From contig NZ_JAPEOB010000001.1 of assembly GCF_026341775.1 (NCBI RefSeq), positions 2,852,001-2,916,000 of the forward strand: DNA of 64,000 bases, written 5' to 3'. Numbering within the stretch: the stretch's first letter is position 1; each line of letters starts with the position of its first letter. The notes beneath the pieces are model-generated. The model saw only the letters and a list, made by a program, of their open reading frames with translations, had not been told where the DNA came from and did no database searches. The translations under genes and the position numbers were made by a program. Positions 59,022-64,000 of this stretch are shown here, piece after piece. The DNA comes from Streptomyces sp. NBC_00654 (GTDB lineage: Bacteria > Actinomycetota > Actinomycetes > Streptomycetales > Streptomycetaceae).

Positions 59022-60073
59022 GCACCACCCAGGACGGCGGCCCGAACGGGAACACCTCGTACGGCCACAAGCCCTTCAAACGCTCCCGGAGCCATTTCGC
59101 CGACCGCATCACCGCCGACGGCCGCGACGGCTGGCCGGTGGAGGCGGGCCGCTACCGGCTCGTCGTCAGCCGCGCCTGCCCGTGGGCGAGCCGGGCGCTC
59201 GTCTCGCGGCGCCTCCTCGGCCTGGAGAACGCCCTGTCGCTCGCCGTCACCGACCCGCTCCAGGACGACCGCAGCTGGCGCTTCACCCTGGACGAGGGCG
59301 GCCGCGACCCGGTCCTGGGCATCCGCTACCTGAGCGAGGCGTACGACGCACGCGAGCGCGGCTATCCCGGCGGGGTCAGTGTGCCCGCCGTCGTGGACGT
59401 ACCGAGCGGCAAGCTCGTCACCAACGACTACCAGCGGATCACCCTCGACCTGGCCACCGAATGGACGGCACTGCACCGCCCCGGCGCCCCCGACCTCTAC
59501 CCGGAGCCCCTGCGCGACGAGATCGACGAGGTCATGGACGGCATCTACCGGGACGTCAACAACGGTGTCTACCGGGCCGGTTTCGCCGACAGCCAGGAGA
59601 CCTACGAAGCCGCGTACACCGATGTGTTCCGCCGCCTCGACCAGGTCTCCGCGCGCCTGGCCGGCCGCCGCTACCTGGTGGGCGACACGATCACGGAGGC
59701 GGACATCCGGCTGTTCACCACCCTGGTGCGCTTCGACGCCGTCTACCACGGGCACTTCAAGTGCAACCGTACGAAGCTCACCGAGGACCCCGTCCTGTGG
59801 GCGTACGCCAGGGACCTCTACACGACGCCCGGCTTCGGCGACACGGTCGACTTCGACCACATCAAACAGCACTACTACCGGGTGCACACCGGCATCAACC
59901 CCACCGGCGTCGTGCCGCTCGGCCCCGACCTGTCCGGCTGGCTGGGCCCGCACCACCGGGAGGAGCTGGGCGGCCGTCCGTTCGGCGACGGAACGGCACC
60001 GGGACCCGTACCGCCCGCCGAACAGGTCCCGGCGCGCGGCCGGCCCGGAACGCGGGGCGCGTACAGCGATTGA
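59018..60073 (+). CDS. Xi-class GST/glutathionyl-hydroquinone reductase homolog
   Basis: 351-residue protein of the ECM4/YqjG type. The thioredoxin-like domain has the catalytic cysteine C54 in RACPWASRALV, and the helical domain has RRLLGLENALSLAV and YLVGDTITEADIRLFTTLVRFDAVY. Family members remove a thiol adduct from hydroquinones; actinomycetes use mycothiol instead of glutathione, so a mycothionyl-hydroquinone reductase is likely. The coupled MFS gene suggests the pair detoxifies quinones or aromatic drugs. The last 35 residues are a Pro/Gly/Arg-rich tail. Confidence 0.88.
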   Translation: MSTTQDGGPNGNTSYGHKPFKRSRSHFADRITADGRDGWPVEAGRYRLVVSRACPWASRALVSRRLLGLENALSLAVTDPLQDDRSWRFTLDEGGRDPVLGIRYLSEAYDARERGYPGGVSVPAVVDVPSGKLVTNDYQRITLDLATEWTALHRPGAPDLYPEPLRDEIDEVMDGIYRDVNNGVYRAGFADSQETYEAAYTDVFRRLDQVSARLAGRRYLVGDTITEADIRLFTTLVRFDAVYHGHFKCNRTKLTEDPVLWAYARDLYTTPGFGDTVDFDHIKQHYYRVHTGINPTGVVPLGPDLSGWLGPHHREELGGRPFGDGTAPGPVPPAEQVPARGRPGTRGAYSD

Positions 60074-60141
60074 CGAGCGGACCGGAACAGGAGGCGCGCG
60101 TACAGCGGTTCACGAACGGCCCGGAACGCGGGATGCCCCTC

Positions 60142-60160
60142 GCCGCCGCACGGCGGCGGC
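60142..60160. terminator. Hairpin after the reductase gene
   Basis: CCGCCG-CA-CGGCGG and flanking bases form a short G+C-rich stem about 70 nt after the stop and just before the next promoter. The TAACGT (60166-60171) that follows is the probable -10 of the next, leaderless gene. Confidence 0.5.
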
Positions 60161-60177
60161 CCGCGTAACGTGCGCAC

Positions 60178-61311
60178 ATGGCCGCCACGACGAACCCGCC
60201 CGACCGCTCCCCGGTGCTCTCCGTCCGCGCACTCAACCGCGCCACCCTGGAGCGCCAGCTCCTGCTGCGCCGGGCCGCCCTGTCCGCCGGGGACGCCGTG
60301 GCGCACCTGGTCGGGCTCCAGGCCCAGAACACCAGGCCGCCCTACTTCCAGCTCTTCGCCCGGCTCGAAGGGTTCGACCCCGCCGAGCTCTCCGCACTGA
60401 TGGAGTCCCGCGAGGTGGTCCGGATCGTCACCCTCCGGTCCACCATCCACACCCACACCGCCGACGACGCCCTCACCCTGCGCCCCCTGGTCCAGGCGGC
60501 ACGCGACCGGGAGCTGAAGACCTTCCGCCGGGGCCTGGCCGGAGTGGACATCGGCCGGCTCGCGGCGATCAGCCGGACACTCGTCGAGGAACGGCCCCGT
60601 ACCAACAAGGAACTGCGCGCGGCCCTGCTCACCGAATGGCCGGACGCCGATCCGCAGGCCCTCTCGGTGGCCGCCCGGTGCACCCTGCCCCTGGTCCAGG
60701 TGACCCCGCGCGGGCTGTGGGACAGAAGCGGGCAGGTCGAGCTGACCACCGTCGAGCACTGGCTCGGCCGCCCCGCGCGGCCCGTCCCCGCACCCGACGC
60801 CACCGTCCTGCGCTACCTCGGCGCCTTCGGACCCGCCTCCGTGAAGGACATGCAGACCTGGGCGGGGCTGACCCGGCTCCGGGAGGTCTTCGAACGGCTG
60901 CGGCCCGGGCTGCGCACCTTCCGCGACGAGAACGGCGTCGAACTCTTCGACCTTCCCGACGCCCCGCGCCCCGACCCCGCCACCCCGGCACCGCCGCGCT
61001 TCCTGCCCGAGTTCGACAACGTCCTGCTCGGCCACGCCGACCGGGCCCGTGTGATCCCGCCCGCGTACAAGGGGCGCAACGGGGTGGGGAACCAGTCCTA
61101 CGGAACCGTCCTCGTCGACGGGTTCCTCGCCGCCGTCTGGCGCGTCGACCGGACCGGGGACACCGCGACCCTCACGGTGCAGCCGCTCGGCAGGCTCGGG
61201 AGCGCGGAACGGGACGCCGTCACCGAGGAGGCCGTACGGATGCTGTCGGTGATGACGGAGGCGACGGCGTACGACGTCCGGTTCGCCGCCTTCCTCGACT
61301 TCGGGGACTGA
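60178..61311 (+). CDS. AlkZ-like winged-helix DNA glycosylase (HTH_42)
   Basis: 377-residue protein of the HTH_42/AlkZ family: tandem winged-helix domains with the catalytic Q-x-Q motif in LVGLQAQNT near residue 48. Family members unhook DNA interstrand cross-links or excise alkylated bases; some protect antibiotic producers from their own DNA-damaging product. The start ATG has TAACGT 6 nt upstream, indicating leaderless expression. No antibiotic cluster is visible here, so a general repair role is as likely. Confidence 0.85.
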   Translation: MAATTNPPDRSPVLSVRALNRATLERQLLLRRAALSAGDAVAHLVGLQAQNTRPPYFQLFARLEGFDPAELSALMESREVVRIVTLRSTIHTHTADDALTLRPLVQAARDRELKTFRRGLAGVDIGRLAAISRTLVEERPRTNKELRAALLTEWPDADPQALSVAARCTLPLVQVTPRGLWDRSGQVELTTVEHWLGRPARPVPAPDATVLRYLGAFGPASVKDMQTWAGLTRLREVFERLRPGLRTFRDENGVELFDLPDAPRPDPATPAPPRFLPEFDNVLLGHADRARVIPPAYKGRNGVGNQSYGTVLVDGFLAAVWRVDRTGDTATLTVQPLGRLGSAERDAVTEEAVRMLSVMTEATAYDVRFAAFLDFGD

Positions 61312-61351
61312 CGGGACCCACCGGGCCGCACGGACCGCCGACGGGGTGCGC

Positions 61352-62194
61352 TCAGGGCAGCAGCCCCGCCCGGCGCGCCGCCACCACCGCTTCGAGCCGG
61401 GTGTGCGCCCCGAGCTTGCGCATCGCGGAGCGCAGATATCCCTTCACGGTCTCCGGCCGCAGCCCCAGCCGCTCCGCCGCCGCAGCGTTCGTCGCCCCGG
61501 CCGCCACACAGGCGATGACGTCCACCTCGCGCGGCGCCAGCTGCACCGTCCGGGCCGCCGGGACCCGCGCCCCGGACGCCGAGGCCAGACGCCCGCACAC
61601 CGTGAGCAGCTCCTCCCGCAGCACCGGGTCGGCGATCCTCGGGGCCAGCGCACGCAGCTCGCGGTGCGCCTCGCGGACGTTCTCCCAGGCACCCGGGCCC
61701 GTATGCGGATCGGTCACCTGCTCCCGGGTGGCGGCCAGGAGCTGCTGCACCTCGTCCCGTACCGCGAGCGCCTGCTCCACATCGCGGGCCGCCGCCACCG
61801 CCGCGTCGAACGTACGGTCCCCGAGCGTGACCGGCTCCCGCAGCGCCCCGTACAGCAGGCCCCGCACCTTCCGGCGCACCACGACCGGCACCGCCACGAC
61901 CGAACGCAGGCCCTCGGCCGCGACGGCCGTGTCGTACTCATGGCTGATGTGGCGCGAGGAGGCGTAGTCCGTCACCGCGCACGGCCGCGACAAGGCGATC
62001 GACTTGCCGCCGAGCCCGCTGCCGGCCGAGATGACCAGCCCCCGCAGCGCGCTGGTCTGCGCCCCGTTCAGCTCGATGATGCGGGCGTGGCGCGCGTCGG
62101 ACAGCAGCCCGCCGAAGGCCACCGGAAGCCCGCTGGAGCGTCGCAGCCGCAGCAGCGCGGCCTGCATCTCGACCGTATCCACCGATTCGGGCAC
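61352..62194 (-). CDS. GAF-domain LuxR-type transcriptional regulator
   Basis: 280-residue regulator. A GAF-like sensory domain fills residues 10-150 (LNGAQTSALRGLVISAGSGLGGKSIALSRPC, then a strand VVAVPVVVRRKVRGLLYGAL), followed by a helical linker and a C-terminal LuxR helix-turn-helix (LAPREVDVIACVAAGATNAAAAERLGLRPETVKGYL). The GTG at 62194 has GGAGAG 8 nt upstream. It is divergent from the acyl-CoA synthetase gene (110 bp), which it probably controls; similar regulator-synthetase pairs are common in Streptomyces. Confidence 0.87.
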   Translation of the reverse strand: MPESVDTVEMQAALLRLRRSSGLPVAFGGLLSDARHARIIELNGAQTSALRGLVISAGSGLGGKSIALSRPCAVTDYASSRHISHEYDTAVAAEGLRSVVAVPVVVRRKVRGLLYGALREPVTLGDRTFDAAVAAARDVEQALAVRDEVQQLLAATREQVTDPHTGPGAWENVREAHRELRALAPRIADPVLREELLTVCGRLASASGARVPAARTVQLAPREVDVIACVAAGATNAAAAERLGLRPETVKGYLRSAMRKLGAHTRLEAVVAARRAGLLP

Positions 62195-62304
62195 GTTGAC
62201 GTCTCTCCGCCCTGTTCGTACCACCCCCGTCCGGGGGTGGTGAGACCTGGGTCACTGTTTACATGATGTTAAGCGACCGGTCCGGTCCGCAATGAGGAGG
62301 GCAC

Positions 62305-64000
62305 ATGTCGGCAACCAGTGCGACGGAGACGTTCCGGGCCGCCCGGGACTTCCTGCTGGAACACCGTGAGGACTACGCGAAGGCGTACGAGGGCTTCCGC
62401 TGGCCCCGGTCCGATCACTTCAACTGGGCGCTCGACTGGTTCGACGTCATCGCCGAGAACAACGACCGCACCGCCCTGCACATCGTGGAGGAGGACGGCC
62501 GGCGCACCGAGGTGTCCTTCGCCCGGATGTCCGCCCGCTCCAACCAGGCCGCGAACTGGCTCCGTGCCCAGGGCGTCCGGGAGGGCGACCGCATCCTCGT
62601 CATGCTCGGCAACCAGGTCGAGCTGTGGGAGACGGCGCTCGCCGCGATGAAGCTGCGCGCCGTCGTCATCCCCGCCACACCGCTGCTGGGCCCCGTCGAC
62701 CTGCGCGACCGCGTCGAGCGCGGCCGGGTCCGCCATGTGCTCGTGCGGGCGGCGGACACGGCGAAGTTCGACGAGGTCCCCGGCGGCTACACCCGGATCG
62801 CCGTCGGCGGCGCCACCGAGGACGATGCCGGGGGCGGCACGGAAGCGGGCGTCGAGGGATGGCTGTCGTACGCGGGAGCCGACGACCTGCCCACGACGTT
62901 CACGGCGGACCGGGAGACCGACGCCGACGAACCGCTGATGCTCTACTTCACCTCCGGCACGACCGCCCGCCCCAAGCTGGTCGAGCACACCCATGTCTCC
63001 TACCCCGTGGGGCACTTGTCGACGATGTACTGGATCGGCCTCAAGCCCGGCGACGTGCATCTGAACATCTCCTCGCCCGGCTGGGCCAAGCACGCCTGGT
63101 CGAACCTCTTCGCCCCGTGGAGCGCCGAGGCCACCGTCTTCATCTTCAACTACACCCGCTTCGACGCGGCCCGGCTGATGGCGGAGATGGACCGCTCGGC
63201 CGTCACCAGCTTCTGCGCGCCGCCCACCGTGTGGCGGATGCTGATCCAGGCCGACCTCTCCCAGCTGAAGACGCCGCCGCGCGAGGTCGTGGCGGCCGGC
63301 GAACCGCTCAACCCCGAGGTCATCGAGACGGTGCGGCGGGAATGGGGCGTCACCATCCGGGACGGCTTCGGCCAGACAGAGACCGCCGTCCAGGTCGCGA
63401 ACACCCCCGGCCAGCTCCTGAAGTCCGGGTCCATGGGGCGGCCCAGCCCCGGCTTCACGGTGGAACTCCTCGACCCGGTCAGCGGTGAGCCCGGCGCCGC
63501 CGAGGGCGAGATCTCCCTGGACCTCTCCACCCACCCCGTCGGCCTGATGACCGGCTACCACGGCGACCCGGACCGTACCGCCGAGGCCATGGCGGGCGGC
63601 TACTACCGCACCGGTGACATCGGCGCCCGGGACGAGGACGGCTACATCACCTACATCGGCCGCGCCGACGATGTGTTCAAGGCGTCCGACTACAAGATCT
63701 CGCCGTTCGAGCTGGAGAGCGCGCTGCTGGAGCACGAGGCGGTCGCCGAGGCCGCCGTCGTACCCGCGCCGGACCCGGTCAGGCTCGCCGTGCCGAAGGC
63801 GTACATCGTGCTGGCCGAGGGCTGGGCGCCCGGACCGGACACGGCCAAGGTGCTGTTCGACCACTCCAGGTCGGTGCTCGCCCCGTACAAGCGCATCCGC
63901 CTGCTGGAGTTCGCCGAGCTGCCGAAGACCGTCTCGGGCAAGATCCGCCGCATCGAACTGCGCGAGCGCACCGCCCGTGGCACCGGCACCGAATTCGCCG
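62305..64000 (+). CDS. Medium-chain acyl-CoA synthetase, AMP-binding family (3' end outside window)
   Basis: 565 codons of an ANL-family adenylating enzyme. The ATP loop is YFTSGTTARPKLVEHTH, the core motifs are GFGQTETA and YYRTGDIGARDEDGYITYIGR, and the C-terminal catalytic lysine lies in LPKTVSGKIRR near the end. The fold and length are closest to medium-chain acyl-CoA or acetyl-CoA-like synthetases that activate organic acids. GAGGAGG lies 4 nt before the ATG. Only the last few residues appear to be missing at the window edge. Confidence 0.92.
   Translation, partial: MSATSATETFRAARDFLLEHREDYAKAYEGFRWPRSDHFNWALDWFDVIAENNDRTALHIVEEDGRRTEVSFARMSARSNQAANWLRAQGVREGDRILVMLGNQVELWETALAAMKLRAVVIPATPLLGPVDLRDRVERGRVRHVLVRAADTAKFDEVPGGYTRIAVGGATEDDAGGGTEAGVEGWLSYAGADDLPTTFTADRETDADEPLMLYFTSGTTARPKLVEHTHVSYPVGHLSTMYWIGLKPGDVHLNISSPGWAKHAWSNLFAPWSAEATVFIFNYTRFDAARLMAEMDRSAVTSFCAPPTVWRMLIQADLSQLKTPPREVVAAGEPLNPEVIETVRREWGVTIRDGFGQTETAVQVANTPGQLLKSGSMGRPSPGFTVELLDPVSGEPGAAEGEISLDLSTHPVGLMTGYHGDPDRTAEAMAGGYYRTGDIGARDEDGYITYIGRADDVFKASDYKISPFELESALLEHEAVAEAAVVPAPDPVRLAVPKAYIVLAEGWAPGPDTAKVLFDHSRSVLAPYKRIRLLEFAELPKTVSGKIRRIELRERTARGTGTEFA

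Noticed and set aside
1..64000. tRNA or rRNA genes
   Set aside because: No cloverleaf or rRNA-like segment was recognised when reading both strands, although a dedicated tRNA search was not possible.

Overview
This window looks like Streptomyces chromosomal DNA. It is very G+C-rich, GTG and TTG starts are common, several genes lack a Shine-Dalgarno sequence and carry a -10 hexamer 6-8 nt before the start codon, and the gene set (secreted hydrolases, PucR, FCD-type GntR, a DUF2637 membrane protein, a urease operon) is typical of that genus. No rRNA, tRNA, CRISPR array or insertion sequence was recognised. Both ends cut a gene: an alpha-mannosidase on the left and an acyl-CoA synthetase on the right.

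From 1 to 12.3 kb lies a hydroxyproline and collagen block. A divergent GH38 mannosidase precedes a three-subunit dehydrogenase (FAD oxidoreductase, small 2Fe-2S protein, FAD/2Fe-2S protein), a DapA-family deaminase, a proline racemase/hydroxyproline epimerase, a GntR/FCD regulator, a GNAT protein and a large secreted M9 collagenase. A 9-bp palindrome, ATGTSACAT, occurs in front of the dehydrogenase, the deaminase and the collagenase, with a one-mismatch copy in front of the regulator. This suggests one regulon that both breaks down collagen outside the cell and catabolises its hydroxyproline inside. I regard it as the most interesting system here.

From 12.4 to 18 kb are a secreted RNase Sa-type ribonuclease, an anti-sigma-type ATPase, a DUF2637 protein, a FhuF-like ferric reductase behind an iron box, a second FCD regulator closely related to the first in its DNA-binding domain, and a TPR-like protein. 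From 18 to 27.2 kb lies purine catabolism: a PucR regulator divergent from a three-subunit xanthine dehydrogenase, an AzgA-type purine permease and an XdhC maturation factor. A 1250-residue secreted subtilase follows, then a complete, translationally coupled urease operon ureABCFGD (31.4-36 kb).

After a hypothetical gene, an MFS exporter, a small Cys/His protein and a non-coding gap, 38.6-47.5 kb is a minus-strand glycerol-3-phosphate operon: MFS carrier, glycerol kinase, GlpD, an alkyl-DHAP-synthase-like FAD oxidase, a GlpP-type antiterminator, an ABM monooxygenase-like protein and a zinc alcohol dehydrogenase. A good promoter followed by a roughly 190-nt leader with a terminator-like hairpin precedes it, so antitermination by the operon's own GlpP is plausible.

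The rest (47.6-64 kb) holds a secreted amidase, a deazaflavin-type oxidoreductase, a minimal ACP / ketosynthase / hydrolase cassette, a secreted NucH-like nuclease, an HTH-DUF4180 pair, a GH5 cellulase, an MFS exporter coupled to a mycothionyl/glutathionyl-hydroquinone reductase homolog, an AlkZ-type DNA glycosylase, a GAF-LuxR regulator and the acyl-CoA synthetase. All names rest on motif recognition by eye; no database search was possible.
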